A program made the position numbers and the translations under genes. This document shows positions 30,360-42,545 of a stretch of 64,000 nt of DNA, piece after piece. Source of the stretch: Geobacter sp. (GTDB taxonomy: Bacteria; Desulfobacterota; Desulfuromonadia; Geobacterales; DSM-12255); contig WKKR01000001.1 of NCBI GenBank assembly GCA_009684525.1, forward strand, positions 558,001-622,000, given 5' to 3'. Each line of letters starts with the position of its first letter. The first letter of the stretch is position 1. The notes under the pieces were generated by a model, which had not been told where the DNA came from, did not search any database, and saw only the letters and a program-made list of their open reading frames with translations.

Positions 30360-31493
30360 TTACTTGACCTCCTTCATCTTGTCGAGGATCTGGCCCGGGT
30401 TGACCGGTTCACCGTCAACACGGAAAATACCGAGGACAGGGGCATTCCCCTCGATGCAGCCTTTGATGACGCCGGCACACATGCCGAGGTTCATTTCCGG
30501 AGAAATGAATGCCTTGACCTTCTTGGAAAGTTCGAGAAGACGCTCCTCCGGGAAGGGCCAGAAGGTGATCAGACGGAACAGGCCAGCCTTGATACCGGCT
30601 TTTCGGGCTTCGTCCACGGCAAACCGTGCAGAACGAGATGTGGAGCCATAGGCAACAACGATGATTTCGGCGTCGTCAACCTGGTACTCTTCCCACTTCA
30701 TGATGTCGGCCTTGTTGGCTTCCACCTTGCGAACCTGACGCTCTTCCTCTGCCTGAACGATCTCGGCCTTGGTGGTCGGGAAGCCGTCCTGCATCTTGTT
30801 GAGGCCGGTTACGTGGAACTTGTACCCGGAACCGAATGCGGCCAGTGGCGGGACATCACCGAAGGAGGTATCGTACGGCTTGTATTGCTCGGGCGGAACC
30901 GAGGGTCCGGTCCGGTCGATGACTTCCAGCTCGCCCGGCTCGGGGAACACGATCCGCTCGCGCATGTGGGCAACGATCTCGTCAGGCATGACCATGACCG
31001 GTGTACGGTACTTCTCGGCAAGGTTGAATGCCCTGACTACCTCTTCATATACTTCCTGCACCGAAGCAGGAACCAGGCAGATGGCCGGGTGATCACCGTG
31101 GGTGCCCCACTTGGCGCACATCACGTCGGACTGGGACGGACCGGTCGGCATACCGGTGGACGGGCCACCTCGCATGACGTTGAAGATAACGCAGGGGACT
31201 TCGGTAATGCAGGCGTAACCGATATTTTCCTGCTTGAGAGAGAGGCCGGGACCGGAAGTGGAGGTGAGAACCTTGGTACCGGTCAAGGAGGCGCCGATGA
31301 GGGCAGCCATGGCCCCGATCTCGTCTTCCATCTGAATGAATTTACCCCCCACCTTCGGAAGCTCGGCCGACATGACTTCGGCAACTTCTGTGGACGGGGT
31401 GATCGGGTAACCGCCAAAAAACTTACAGCCGGCATAGAGAGCGCCGTGAGCGGCAGCTTCGTTACCCTGAAGAAAAGCAACTTTCTTAGCCAC
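30360..31493 (-). CDS. korA: 2-oxoacid:ferredoxin oxidoreductase alpha subunit
   Basis: Alpha subunit, 377 residues, of the ferredoxin-linked 2-oxoacid oxidoreductase. The N-terminal pyrimidine-binding domain has FFGGYPITPSTEVAEVM and FIQMEDEIGAMAALIGASLTG, then TSTSGPGLSLKQENIGYA; the C-terminal domain has VVAYGSTSRSARFAVDEAR. It follows the ferredoxin-like korD gene by 24 nt. Together the operon converts a 2-oxoacid plus CoA to an acyl-CoA with reduction of ferredoxin. Confidence 0.95.
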   Translation of the reverse strand: MAKKVAFLQGNEAAAHGALYAGCKFFGGYPITPSTEVAEVMSAELPKVGGKFIQMEDEIGAMAALIGASLTGTKVLTSTSGPGLSLKQENIGYACITEVPCVIFNVMRGGPSTGMPTGPSQSDVMCAKWGTHGDHPAICLVPASVQEVYEEVVRAFNLAEKYRTPVMVMPDEIVAHMRERIVFPEPGELEVIDRTGPSVPPEQYKPYDTSFGDVPPLAAFGSGYKFHVTGLNKMQDGFPTTKAEIVQAEEERQVRKVEANKADIMKWEEYQVDDAEIIVVAYGSTSRSARFAVDEARKAGIKAGLFRLITFWPFPEERLLELSKKVKAFISPEMNLGMCAGVIKGCIEGNAPVLGIFRVDGEPVNPGQILDKMKEVK

Positions 31494-31517
31494 GTTACAT
31501 ACCTCCTATAAAATTGG

Positions 31518-31712
31518 TTACGCCGTTACCTTGATAGCGAAATCGGGGCAGCGGAGTTCGCACTGCATGCACTTGATGCAGGCCTCCAGGTCTTTGACTG
31601 CCACGACAAATCCGCGCATTTCCAAGACTTGCTTGGGGCAGAATTCGACGCAGATGTGGCAACCCTTGCAATACTTCTCGATGATCTCGATTGTGGGAAG
31701 CTTCTTTTCCAT
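31518..31712 (-). CDS. korD: 2-oxoacid:ferredoxin oxidoreductase delta subunit, 2[4Fe-4S] ferredoxin
   Basis: A 64-residue ferredoxin-like subunit with two complete cluster motifs: CKGCHICVEFCP and CIKCMQCELRCP. It passes electrons from the TPP centre to external ferredoxin. It is the first gene of the operon and has its own sigma-70 promoter upstream (31765-31794). The spacing to mdh (217 nt, with a terminator in it) indicates separate transcription from icd-mdh. Confidence 0.95.
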   Translation of the reverse strand: MEKKLPTIEIIEKYCKGCHICVEFCPKQVLEMRGFVVAVKDLEACIKCMQCELRCPDFAIKVTA

Positions 31713-31764
31713 CTACATACGCTCCTTTTGTGTATTGAAGCCGATCAGGCTGAGAAACCGTGAG

Positions 31765-31794
31765 ACTATAGCACAGCGTATACAAAAAATGCAA
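31765..31794 (-). promoter_or_regulatory. Sigma-70 promoter of the kor operon
   Basis: On the minus strand TTGCAT (31789-31794), an 18-nt spacer and TATAGT (31765-31770). The spacer contains TTGTATAC, identical to one half of the palindrome on the icd promoter, which may mean shared regulation. Confidence 0.65.
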
Positions 31795-31864
31795 GCCCGG
31801 TATCGAACAATGTTTCCGAAACCGTCGGATCGGGCCAGCGCTGTTCTATAGTGGAGCACACAGC

Positions 31865-31888
31865 AAAAAGAAGGGCCGAAGCCCTTCT
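31865..31888 (-). terminator. Terminator of icd-mdh
   Basis: Arms AGAAGGGC (31869-31876) and GCCCTTCT (31881-31888) enclose a loop that reads TTCG on the minus strand, a stable tetraloop, followed by a short T-run (31865-31868). It lies about 40 nt beyond the mdh stop codon. Confidence 0.9.
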
Positions 31889-31929
31889 CTTGCTTACGGA
31901 AAACTGTGAAACGATGCTTATCGTTTCGT

Positions 31930-35158
<3,229 letters not shown>

Positions 35159-35358
35159 TTAGTATTTATGCTGTGCCGCCAGAGGCCTAGAAAGGTCGCT
35201 TACAGACTGCTATATACACCATCATGATCGTTTCAGTCTCAGGAATCTTCCGTATCGAAATCTCCTTTCCCTAAAATGATAATCAGCACTGATGCCGTTA
35301 TGGTATGTAAAGCGTCTACCCGCTTCTCTCCACCGATTTTCGGTAATATACCGAAAAG

Positions 35359-35394
35359 TTTGTATACAGTATACAAATCACCATACCCTGTCAA
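35359..35394 (-). promoter_or_regulatory. icd promoter with overlapping palindromic operator
   Basis: On the minus strand TTGACA (35389-35394) is followed 17 nt later by TACTGT, or 15 nt later by TATACT, as -10. The perfect palindrome TTGTATACAGTATACAA (35360-35376) covers the -10 and start region, the usual place for a repressor. Its half-site resembles GntR/FadR-type operators. The rest of 35150-35496 contains a second small palindrome CGGTAATATACCG at 35341-35353 and no gene. Confidence 0.7.
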
Positions 35395-35454
35395 GAAAAA
35401 ATGCAAAACATTTAATAATCAAACTAATGTTGTTTTATTACTGATTTCATTAAC

Positions 35455-35474
35455 AAAAAACCGCGGAATCGCGG
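35455..35474 (-). terminator. Terminator of aspS-LysM lipoprotein transcript
   Basis: Stem CCGCG (35461-35465)/CGCGG (35470-35474) with a 4-nt loop; on the minus strand six Ts follow (35455-35460). It lies 22 nt after the LysM gene stop. Confidence 0.8.
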
Positions 35475-35496
35475 CAAGAGGGGGAAATGTGGCAGG

Positions 35497-36207
35497 TTAG
35501 TGCAGACGTCGCTCCTGGGCGTAACGGCGGGCTTCCTGGATATCATCGCGGCTCAGGTTACGCGGGATGCGAAGGACCTGTCCCGGCCAGAGCTGGCGGG
35601 GATTGCGGATCTGGTCACGGTTGGCGCGGTAGAGAAGGGGCCAGAGCAGGACGTCACCATAGACTCCTGGCTGGGCGGAGATCTGCGGCAGGGTTTCACC
35701 TCGTTTGACAGTGTAACTGGTCAGAAGGGGGATCTCCTTGACCTGCTTCGCCCGTTCCATGAGCCTGCGGGCCTCAGCCTCGGCACGGGCCTGCTCCACG
35801 GCTTTCAACCGGGCAGCTTCTTCCGCCAGCCGGCGCCGCTCCTCTTCCAGGGCAAGTGCCTGGAGCCGCTCACGTTCAATCCGTTCAGCCTCTTCGCGGC
35901 GCAGGCGCTCCTCATCCGCGATCCGCTTTTTCTCGGCGACGAGGTTTTCTTTGAGCAGTTCGCCTTTGACGAGAGCGAGCTGGAAGAAACGATCGGCCTC
36001 CTCCACCTCCTCTGCCTTGAGAAAGACCTCACCTCGGGAAAAGGTATCGGAAAGGTTTGCGAATTCGGCAGGAAGCAGGTCAGGGGCGCCTTCGACGGTG
36101 ACAGAGTTCAGCATCTGGCTAGCCTGGAGATGCCAAAGGGGTGTGCGAGGTGCACACCCCTCCAAAAGCACCAGCATGAACAACAGTATGAGGAACCTGA
36201 CCGTCAT
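35497..36207 (-). CDS. LysM-domain lipoprotein with long charged coiled coil
   Basis: A 236-residue envelope protein. The signal peptide ends in a lipobox (LVLLEGC, Cys18). A Glu/Arg/Ala-rich stretch from about 90 to 165 is predicted coiled coil, and a C-terminal LysM domain (about 172-225: SYTVKRGETLPQISAQPGVYG...NPRQLWPGQVLRIPRN) should bind peptidoglycan. It starts 10 nt after the aspS stop and is followed by a terminator, so it is the second gene of an aspS operon. It probably links the outer membrane to the wall; a specific role is not known. Confidence 0.85.
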   Translation of the reverse strand: MTVRFLILLFMLVLLEGCAPRTPLWHLQASQMLNSVTVEGAPDLLPAEFANLSDTFSRGEVFLKAEEVEEADRFFQLALVKGELLKENLVAEKKRIADEERLRREEAERIERERLQALALEEERRRLAEEAARLKAVEQARAEAEARRLMERAKQVKEIPLLTSYTVKRGETLPQISAQPGVYGDVLLWPLLYRANRDQIRNPRQLWPGQVLRIPRNLSRDDIQEARRYAQERRLH

Positions 36208-36217
36208 GCAGCCACCA

Positions 36218-38008
36218 TCACGGCTGCTGCTTCACCGCGAGCTTGATCCCCAGCTCCCTGAGCTGTTTGGCGTCCACCGCTGACGGAGCTTCGGACATGA
36301 GACAGGTGCCTTTCTGGGTCTTGGGAAATGCTATGACGTCCCGGATGGAGTCACTGCCGGTGAGCAGCATGACCAGACGGTCCATGCCAAAGGCAATACC
36401 GCCGTGGGGCGGGGTCCCGTACTCGAGGGCGTCGAGCAGGAAGCCGAACTTGGCCCGCTTGTCCTCTTCCGAATGTCCGAGCATCTTGAACATGAGGGAT
36501 TGGACCGCTTCCTGGTGGATCCTGATTGAACCGCCGCCGATCTCGTTGCCGTTGAGCACCAGGTCGTAGGCCTTGGCGCGGCAGCGACCCGGATCGGACT
36601 CCACATAGGCAAGATCCTCGTCCATGGGGGCCGTGAACGGATGGTGCACCGCAGCCCACCGCTTCTCATCATCGTCCCACTCAAGGAGCGGGAAGTCGGT
36701 AATCCAGACGAACCGAAAGACGTTCTTGTCCAGGAGGCCAAGGAGGTTGGCCAGGTGGTTGCGCAGCTTGCCGAGCGAATCATTGACGACCTTCGGCTTG
36801 TCGGCCACGAAGAGCAGCAGATCCCCCTCCTCGGCACCGAAGGCCTGGTTCATGGCGGCGATCTCTTCCGGGGTGAAGAACTTGGCTATGGGAGAATGCC
36901 AGGTGTCGTTCTCGATCTTCACATAGGCAAGCCCCTTGGCGCCGTAGATCTTGGCGAATTCGGTCAGATCGTCGATCTCCTTGCGGGAGAACCCGGCACA
37001 CCCCTTGGCATTGAGCCCCTTGATGATGCCTCCCCCGGCTGCCACATCGGCAAAAACCTTGAAACCGGCCCCTTTGACGATGTCGGTCAATTCGACGAGT
37101 TCGAGACCGAAGCGGAGATCAGGATTGTCCACCCCGAAACGGCGGATCGACTCGGCATAGGTCATCCGCTCGACCGGAAGCTCCACATCGACCACTTTGG
37201 CCTCCTTGAAGATCCGTGCTATGAGCCCTTCCATCACGCTGATGATATCTTCCCGGTCGATGAACGACATTTCGCAGTCAATCTGGGTGAACTCTGGCTG
37301 GCGGTCCGCCCGCAGGTCTTCGTCACGGAAACAGCGGACGACCTGGAAATAGCGGTCATAGCCGGAGATCATCAGGATCTGCTTGAAGATCTGCGGCGAC
37401 TGGGGAAGCGCATAGAAGTTCCCCTGGTTTATGCGGGACGGCACCAGGAAGTCCCGGGCGCCTTCAGGCGTCGACTTGGTGAGGAACGGCGTCTCCAGCT
37501 CCAGGAAACCGTTCTCGGACAGATACTGACGGGTAACCTGGGCGACCTTGTGCCTGAGGATGAGGTTGTATTGCAACTGCGGCCTGCGCAGATCGAGGTA
37601 ACGGTATTTGAGACGGAGATTCTCAGCCACGTCCACGAAATCGTCCAGGGTAAAGGGGAGCGGTTTGGAACGGTTAAGGATCCGGCACTCGGATACCAGC
37701 ACCTCGACCTCGCCGGTGATCAGCCCCGGATTAACGGTCCCTTCGGGGCGGGGGATCACTTTCCCCTTGACCGCCACGACGAACTCGTTGCGGATCGCTT
37801 CGGCCTTTTCATGGGCCTCGGCATTCTGCTCCGGATCGAACACTATCTGCGCCAGTCCTTCACGGTCGCGCAGGTCCACGAAGATCAGCCCGCCATGATC
37901 GCGTCTGCGCAGTGCCCACCCCATCAGCACCACTTCCCTGCCGATGTCGGAAGCCCGCAGGCAGCCGCAATAATCGGTTCGTTTCCAGTCACCAAGCATC
38001 TCTATCAC
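36218..38008 (-). CDS. aspS: Aspartyl-tRNA synthetase
   Basis: Class II aminoacyl-tRNA synthetase that charges tRNA-Asp (bacterial-type, with the GAD insertion). Motif 2 [18 protein letters not shown] and motif 3 [15 protein letters not shown] are clear, and the N-terminal anticodon-binding OB fold has the [14 protein letters not shown] motif. GTG at 38008 is chosen as start because GGAGGG lies 7 nt upstream; an ATG three codons later (37999) is the alternative. Predicted length is 596 residues. In many bacteria of this type the enzyme also charges tRNA-Asn when asparaginyl-tRNA synthetase is missing; the sequence here does not decide. Confidence 0.96.
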   Translation of the reverse strand: MIEMLGDWKRTDYCGCLRASDIGREVVLMGWALRRRDHGGLIFVDLRDREGLAQIVFDPEQNAEAHEKAEAIRNEFVVAVKGKVIPRPEGTVNPGLITGEVEVLVSECRILNRSKPLPFTLDDFVDVAENLRLKYRYLDLRRPQLQYNLILRHKVAQVTRQYLSENGFLELETPFLTKSTPEGARDFLVPSRINQGNFYALPQSPQIFKQILMISGYDRYFQVVRCFRDEDLRADRQPEFTQIDCEMSFIDREDIISVMEGLIARIFKEAKVVDVELPVERMTYAESIRRFGVDNPDLRFGLELVELTDIVKGAGFKVFADVAAGGGIIKGLNAKGCAGFSRKEIDDLTEFAKIYGAKGLAYVKIENDTWHSPIAKFFTPEEIAAMNQAFGAEEGDLLLFVADKPKVVNDSLGKLRNHLANLLGLLDKNVFRFVWITDFPLLEWDDDEKRWAAVHHPFTAPMDEDLAYVESDPGRCRAKAYDLVLNGNEIGGGSIRIHQEAVQSLMFKMLGHSEEDKRAKFGFLLDALEYGTPPHGGIAFGMDRLVMLLTGSDSIRDVIAFPKTQKGTCLMSEAPSAVDAKQLRELGIKLAVKQQP

Positions 38009-38156
38009 TGTTTCACCCTCCACGGAAGTGTCATGATCTGAAAATCGCGTAAGTATACTCAAAAAATGCAGCTCCTTCAAGGACAAATGCCTTCCCACTA
38101 GCCAAGACGACTGAATGTACGGGGACAGACCGCGCCATGGCCTTACCCCGCACCAA

Positions 38157-38193
38157 CAAAAAGGCCCTCCGGATCAATCCGGAAGGCCTTTTT
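38157..38193 (-). terminator. Terminator after the GntR gene
   Basis: A long inverted repeat (AAAAAGGCC.TCCGGAT / ATCCGGA.GGCCTTTTT, one mismatch) with A/T runs on both sides. It lies 20 nt after the gntR stop codon and ends the lactate-locus minus transcript before aspS. Confidence 0.9.
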
Positions 38194-38212
38194 GCAGAAG
38201 ATCGGGTAAACA

Positions 38213-38941
38213 TCACTTCTGGAACTGGCGAATATAGATACTGCTTCGTTGTTCGGCAAAAACCAGGTGCTTCAGCATGGCATCGCGAGCCATCTCGGCA
38301 TCCCTGGTCCGTATAGCCTCATAGATTGCGCTATGGTGCTCATAGAGGATGAGATGATCCTCAGAGGTAAGATAGACGGCGCGCCAGACGGTCTTCTGAA
38401 ACTCCTTCATGGCATCAAAGATCGTCTGCATCAGATGCAGCCAGACGATATTGTGGGTGGCCCTGGCAATCAGGATATGGAAATTTGCATCCAGGTCCTC
38501 GGAGGGCTTACCGCTCTCCAGGTTCTGCCTCATCCCTTCGATGATCTTCTCCAGCTTGCGCAGATCGTCGGGCAGCGCCCGTTGAGCAGCGTAAAAAGCG
38601 GTCCAGGACTCCAGCCCCTTGCGCACCTCGATCACATCCAGGGCACGCTCCCGCTCGACCTTGACGAGTTCGGTAAGCGGGTTGCCGGCAATGGTTTCTA
38701 CAAGGGATTTGACAACAGTCCCGCCACCCTGGTAGGACTCCACGAAACCCGCCGAGGCGAGCATATTCAGGGCTTCGCGGACCGATGGCCGCGACACGCC
38801 GAACAGTTCGGCCAGTTCCCGCTCCGGAGGCAGCTTATCACCAGGGCTGAATTCTCCGGCAAGGATGGAGGTGCGGATCTGCTCGGCAATCTGCATGGAA
38901 ACTTTTTTCGGCTTGATCGGCTTGAATATCATTTCGCTCAC
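38213..38941 (-). CDS. GntR family regulator, FadR/LldR subgroup
   Basis: A 242-residue regulator with an N-terminal winged helix (IAEQIRTSILAGEFSPGDKLPPERELAELFGVSRPSVREALNML, about 18-60) and a C-terminal all-helical FCD ligand domain with the metal-binding Asp/His residues (DLDANFHILIARATHN and HHSAIYEAI). This subgroup commonly senses lactate, glycolate or related acids. It lies 74 nt after glcF on the same strand, which points to control of the surrounding lactate or glycolate genes. It is followed by a strong terminator. Confidence 0.92.
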   Translation of the reverse strand: MSEMIFKPIKPKKVSMQIAEQIRTSILAGEFSPGDKLPPERELAELFGVSRPSVREALNMLASAGFVESYQGGGTVVKSLVETIAGNPLTELVKVERERALDVIEVRKGLESWTAFYAAQRALPDDLRKLEKIIEGMRQNLESGKPSEDLDANFHILIARATHNIVWLHLMQTIFDAMKEFQKTVWRAVYLTSEDHLILYEHHSAIYEAIRTRDAEMARDAMLKHLVFAEQRSSIYIRQFQK

Positions 38942-39015
38942 GACAGATAAAAACGGGGTATGGACCGTTCTTCAATTACACCATTTCTGTCATGTTGGCA
39001 ATCTGTTTGAAACGG

Positions 39016-40257
39016 TTAACCTTGCATACTCCGGACTAACAGCTGGGCCAGATGAAGCACCTCCACCACCGGTGAACCGTCGGCAAGCCCTTTTTTCAGC
39101 TGCAGCAGGCAGCCGGGATTTCCCGTAACCAGACACTCAGCGCCGGTAGAACGAATGTTGGCGACCTTCCGCCCAAGCACCCGGTCCGACATCTCAGGCT
39201 TTTCGATATTGTACGTGCCGGCGCTGCCGCAACAGGCGTCTGCTTCCCCTAGCTCGCAAAAACTCAGACCGGGAATCAGCTTCAGGAGCTCGCGGGGCTC
39301 GCGCCTGATCCCCTGGCAGTGGGCGATGTGACAGGGGTCATGGTAGGTTACCCTGAGCGGCAGGGGGTGCAGCTTCTCCCGGAGTATCTCCGCATCGGTG
39401 AAAAGGAGCTGGGAGATATCGCGCACCTTAGCGCTGAAAGCGACAGCACCGGGGTCTCCGGGCAGATGGGAGGCATACTTCTTCAGCTCCGCGCCGCAGC
39501 CACCACAGTCCGTGACGATCAGGTCGACATCGAGCTCGTTGAACAGGTCCGTGTTGAAACGTGCCATCTCGTCGAGCCCCTTGCGGTCGCCGGCAAGCAT
39601 ATGGGGGGCGCCGCAGCACTTCTGGTTTTTCGGCGTGACGACCCTGTAGCCGAGTGCCGAAAGGAGCTGCACCGTTGCATGGCTCGCCTCGGAAAAGACC
39701 AGGCTCATGACGCAGCCGAGGAAAAAGCCGACCGTTCCCCGCTCCTCTCCCCGGGCCGGCGTCACCTCCTGGAGTGCCCGGCGCAGCGGCCTTGCGGGCA
39801 GGTCGGGCAAAAGCCCCTCCATGCGGGCCAGGGTCTCGGGAAACATCTTCAGCATCCCCAGCTTGCGGACCAGGCGCTGCAGACCCGAGCGCTGGTAGAG
39901 CCGTAGCGGCACCGTGGCCGCTTCAAGCCGGTCCGGATGGGGCAGAAGCCTCCGTAGAATGAGCTCTTCCATCATGGACAGGCCGGCGTCGCATTTTTTC
40001 TCGCACTTGAACTCGGCCACCAGTTCGCCCGCATTCACCCCGCAGGGGCAGGCAGTGGCACAGGCCTGGCAGTCGAGACAGAGGGAGAGATACTCCAGAA
40101 ACCGGTCGCTGGTATCCAGCTCCCCCTCCCGGAACTTCCGCACCAGAGCCACCCGCCCGCGGGGCGAGGCGGTCTCCAGGAAGGTCTCCTTATAAGTCGG
40201 GCAGTGTGGCAGACACATGCCGCACCGCATGCAGTTGATCAGCTGTTCATAGTCCAT
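39016..40257 (-). CDS. glcF: GlcF-like iron-sulfur subunit of a D-lactate/glycolate oxidase
   Basis: A 413-residue electron-transfer subunit. Two N-terminal 4Fe-4S motifs (CMRCGMCLPHCP and CLDCQACATACP) are followed by two cysteine-rich CCG domains (KCCGAPHML, DCGGCGAE; DACCGSAGTYN, GNPGC) of the heterodisulfide-reductase/glycolate-oxidase type. It follows the FAD subunit gene by 80 nt and is itself followed by a GntR gene. With GlcD it should pass electrons from D-lactate or glycolate to the quinone pool; the substrate is not decided by sequence alone. Confidence 0.93.
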   Translation of the reverse strand: MDYEQLINCMRCGMCLPHCPTYKETFLETASPRGRVALVRKFREGELDTSDRFLEYLSLCLDCQACATACPCGVNAGELVAEFKCEKKCDAGLSMMEELILRRLLPHPDRLEAATVPLRLYQRSGLQRLVRKLGMLKMFPETLARMEGLLPDLPARPLRRALQEVTPARGEERGTVGFFLGCVMSLVFSEASHATVQLLSALGYRVVTPKNQKCCGAPHMLAGDRKGLDEMARFNTDLFNELDVDLIVTDCGGCGAELKKYASHLPGDPGAVAFSAKVRDISQLLFTDAEILREKLHPLPLRVTYHDPCHIAHCQGIRREPRELLKLIPGLSFCELGEADACCGSAGTYNIEKPEMSDRVLGRKVANIRSTGAECLVTGNPGCLLQLKKGLADGSPVVEVLHLAQLLVRSMQG

Positions 40258-40337
40258 TGCAAGACTCCAGGTTAAGGCGTTTGTTCGCTCTGCTCACAGG
40301 TAGGGGTAGGGGCTTTCTCAACCTCAACCATGGCCTG

Positions 40338-41711
40338 TCAGAAGACTTTCCCCGGATTCAAGATTCCTTGCGGATCGAATACCTGCTTGATTCCCCGCAT
40401 GATTGTCATTCCCGACTCCCCCACCAGACCGGGCAGATATCTCTTTTTCGCGATGCCGACGCCATGCTCACCGGTGATGGTCCCTCCCATGCCGATGGCA
40501 GCCTCGAATATCTCGGCGAAAGCCTGGTGAGCCCGTCCGATCTCGTCGGTATCGCGCTCGTCGGTGAGACAGGTGGGGTGGAGATTGCCGTCACCGGCAT
40601 GGCCGAAGGTGCCGATCATGAGATCGTATTTACGCGCCGTCTCCTGGATAAACTTGACCATCGGTGCGATGCAGCTGCGCGGCACCGTGGCATCCTCCAG
40701 GATGGTGGTCGGCTTGACCCGCGCCAGGGCCGACAGCGCCACACGCCGGGCAGTAGCGAGGCGTAGCGCTTCTTCGGCGTCTGCAGCGATCTGGAAATAG
40801 GAGCAGCGCTGCTTCTCGCAGATATCGCGAATGGCAGCAGCCTCTTCCGCAACCACCACCGGATGACCGTCGACCTCGATGAGCAGTACCGCCTCCACAT
40901 CCAAGGGGAGTCCGACCTTTGCATAGTCCTCCACGCACCTGATGGTCACCTTGTCCAGGAACTCCAGGGTGGCAGGGATGATCCGGGCGGCAATGATGCG
41001 GGAAACGCTGATCGCTGCCTGCTCCAGTTCGGGGAAATGGACCAGCATGGTTCGTTTCGTCCGGGGCATGGGGATCAGCTTGACCATGATCTCGGTAAAG
41101 ATCCCCAGGGTCCCTTCCGATGAAACCAGCAGGTCGTTCAGGTTGTAGCCGGCAACGTTCTTCACCGCCTTGCCGCCGGTCTTCAGCAGTTCCCCTCCGG
41201 GAAGGACCGTGGTCAACCCCATGACGTAATCGGCGGTAACCCCATACTTGAGCCCCCGCAGGCCGCCCGAGTTTTCCGCCACATTTCCACCCATGGTGGA
41301 GATATTCATGCTCCCCGGATCAGGCGGGTAAAAGAGCCCCCGCGCCTCCACTTCCCGGTGCAGGGCGCTGGTGACGACCCCGGTCTCCACCGTTGCGGTC
41401 AGGTTCTCCTCGTCGATCTCCAGTATCCGGTTGAGTCGGCTCGTCTGCAGCACCACGCCGCCGGAGATTGCCAGCGAACCGCCGGAGAGGCCGGTGCCGG
41501 AGCCGCGGGGGGTAACCGCAACCCCGTTCTCGCTGCAGAGGATCAGGATTCGCGCCACATCCTCGCCTCGTTCCGGCAACATCACAACCCCCGGTGTCAT
41601 GGACAATTCAGGTGTTGCATCGTACTGGTAACAGGCCAGGGATTCCCTATCGGTGAGGATGTTCTCCCTGCCGACGACGGATGTCAGCTCGGCGATAAAA
41701 TTCGGCTTCAT
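40338..41711 (-). CDS. glcD: FAD-linked oxidase, GlcD-like D-lactate/glycolate dehydrogenase
   Basis: A 457-residue flavoprotein of the FAD_binding_4/FAD-oxidase_C (GlcD) family. The FAD pyrophosphate site reads GVAVTPRGSGTGLSGGSLAISGG, with the second FAD region PPDPGSMNISTMGGNVAENSGG, and the C-terminal metal and substrate motif GTFGHAGDGNLHPT and GEHGVGIAKK. A GGAGAGAAGGGGA ribosome site precedes the ATG at 41711. It heads the minus-strand transcript and is divergent from the lutC-lutBA pair, so the locus probably oxidises both D- and L-lactate. Confidence 0.93.
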   Translation of the reverse strand: MKPNFIAELTSVVGRENILTDRESLACYQYDATPELSMTPGVVMLPERGEDVARILILCSENGVAVTPRGSGTGLSGGSLAISGGVVLQTSRLNRILEIDEENLTATVETGVVTSALHREVEARGLFYPPDPGSMNISTMGGNVAENSGGLRGLKYGVTADYVMGLTTVLPGGELLKTGGKAVKNVAGYNLNDLLVSSEGTLGIFTEIMVKLIPMPRTKRTMLVHFPELEQAAISVSRIIAARIIPATLEFLDKVTIRCVEDYAKVGLPLDVEAVLLIEVDGHPVVVAEEAAAIRDICEKQRCSYFQIAADAEEALRLATARRVALSALARVKPTTILEDATVPRSCIAPMVKFIQETARKYDLMIGTFGHAGDGNLHPTCLTDERDTDEIGRAHQAFAEIFEAAIGMGGTITGEHGVGIAKKRYLPGLVGESGMTIMRGIKQVFDPQGILNPGKVF

Positions 41712-41904
41712 TCCCCTTCTCTCCTTTTCTGCTGCCTGGTCGGCAGACCGCTGCTCAGGGGGCTATACGCCGGCAGTAGATGTAAATGAATGCCGCAGTA
41801 CGCCGGCAACGAGAGCACCCAACCCGAGATTTCCCGCATCGGGATCATTAAATACAGATACAGCGGATTGCCGTAGTTCTTCAATAATATAAATCATTTT
41901 TACA

Positions 41905-42004
41905 TGGTTGTCTTACCAATTATCCATTTTCCCACTACATGTCAACACAATTCCAATATAGCGCTCAATCATCTGTTGACATGGGTTTTATCATACATTA
42001 CCCT
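41905..42004. promoter_or_regulatory. Divergent glcD / lutC control region with inverted repeat
   Basis: A 10-bp perfect inverted repeat, CATGTCAACA (41938-41947) and TGTTGACATG (41974-41983), each containing TTGACA facing outward, suggests divergent -35 boxes. On the plus strand TACCCT follows at 17 nt (41999-42004); on the minus strand TAATTG follows at 17 nt or GATAAT at 15 nt (41915-41922 region). TGGT-N6-ACCA at 41905-41918 is a possible operator. The rest of 41712-42044 shows no gene. Confidence 0.55.
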
Positions 42005-42044
42005 GAGATGCAGTTTTGGCATTACCTTTTTCCCAGAGGTGAAT

Positions 42045-42545
42045 ATGCTTACCACTTTCCAAACAGCTGCCGAAGCGGTCGGAGCTACAGTAAAACGATT
42101 TTCCACTATTCATGAGGCAGTCGCCTATTTACAAACCCTGTCCGACGGCCCGATTGCAGCATCCGCTCTTCCACCTGCCATCGCCGAGGCGTTTGCCCCA
42201 GGGGCATTCGCAGAACCAAAGGCCTATGCCGCGACAGAGGTTGCCGTTAGCTGCGCGATCGCAGCCATAGCCGATACGGGCAGCCTTCTCCTCGAACTCA
42301 CCGACCCGACTGCCCGTAGCGCCACCGCGCTCTCCCCCGTGCACGCGGTCTTTCTGAACGAATCCGCTATTGTCCCGACACTGGCCGAACTTGGTGAAAT
42401 CGTCTGTACGCGACTTGCTTCAGCGGGTAGCACCTATCTTTCCATCACCACCGGACCGAGCCGGACCGCCGATATCGAACGGGTACTGACGATCGGGGTA
42501 CACGGCCCCAGGGAACTGCATGTGCTACTCATGGAGGATGTGTAA
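42045..42545 (+). CDS. lutC: LutC/LUD-domain protein for lactate utilisation
   Basis: A 166-residue LUD (DUF162) domain protein similar to LutC/LldG, a subunit of the L-lactate dehydrogenase complex. Diagnostic stretches are AVSCAIAAIADTGSLLLE and VPTLAELGEIVCTRL, ending GPSRTADIERVLTIGVHGPRELHVLLME. ATG at 42045 follows AGAGGTGA, and the longer upstream frame (to 41904) is noncoding promoter. Its TAA overlaps the ATG of the next gene by one base (TAATG), so the two are translationally coupled. Confidence 0.9.
   Translation: MLTTFQTAAEAVGATVKRFSTIHEAVAYLQTLSDGPIAASALPPAIAEAFAPGAFAEPKAYAATEVAVSCAIAAIADTGSLLLELTDPTARSATALSPVHAVFLNESAIVPTLAELGEIVCTRLASAGSTYLSITTGPSRTADIERVLTIGVHGPRELHVLLMEDV

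Noticed and set aside
36641-38041. 466-aa plus-strand open frame
   Set aside because: Antisense to aspS, which is certain from its class II motifs.
41905-41918. Classical FadR/LldR operator TGGT-N3-ACCA
   Set aside because: The spacing is N6, not N3, so it does not match the standard operator; kept only as a possible element of the control region.
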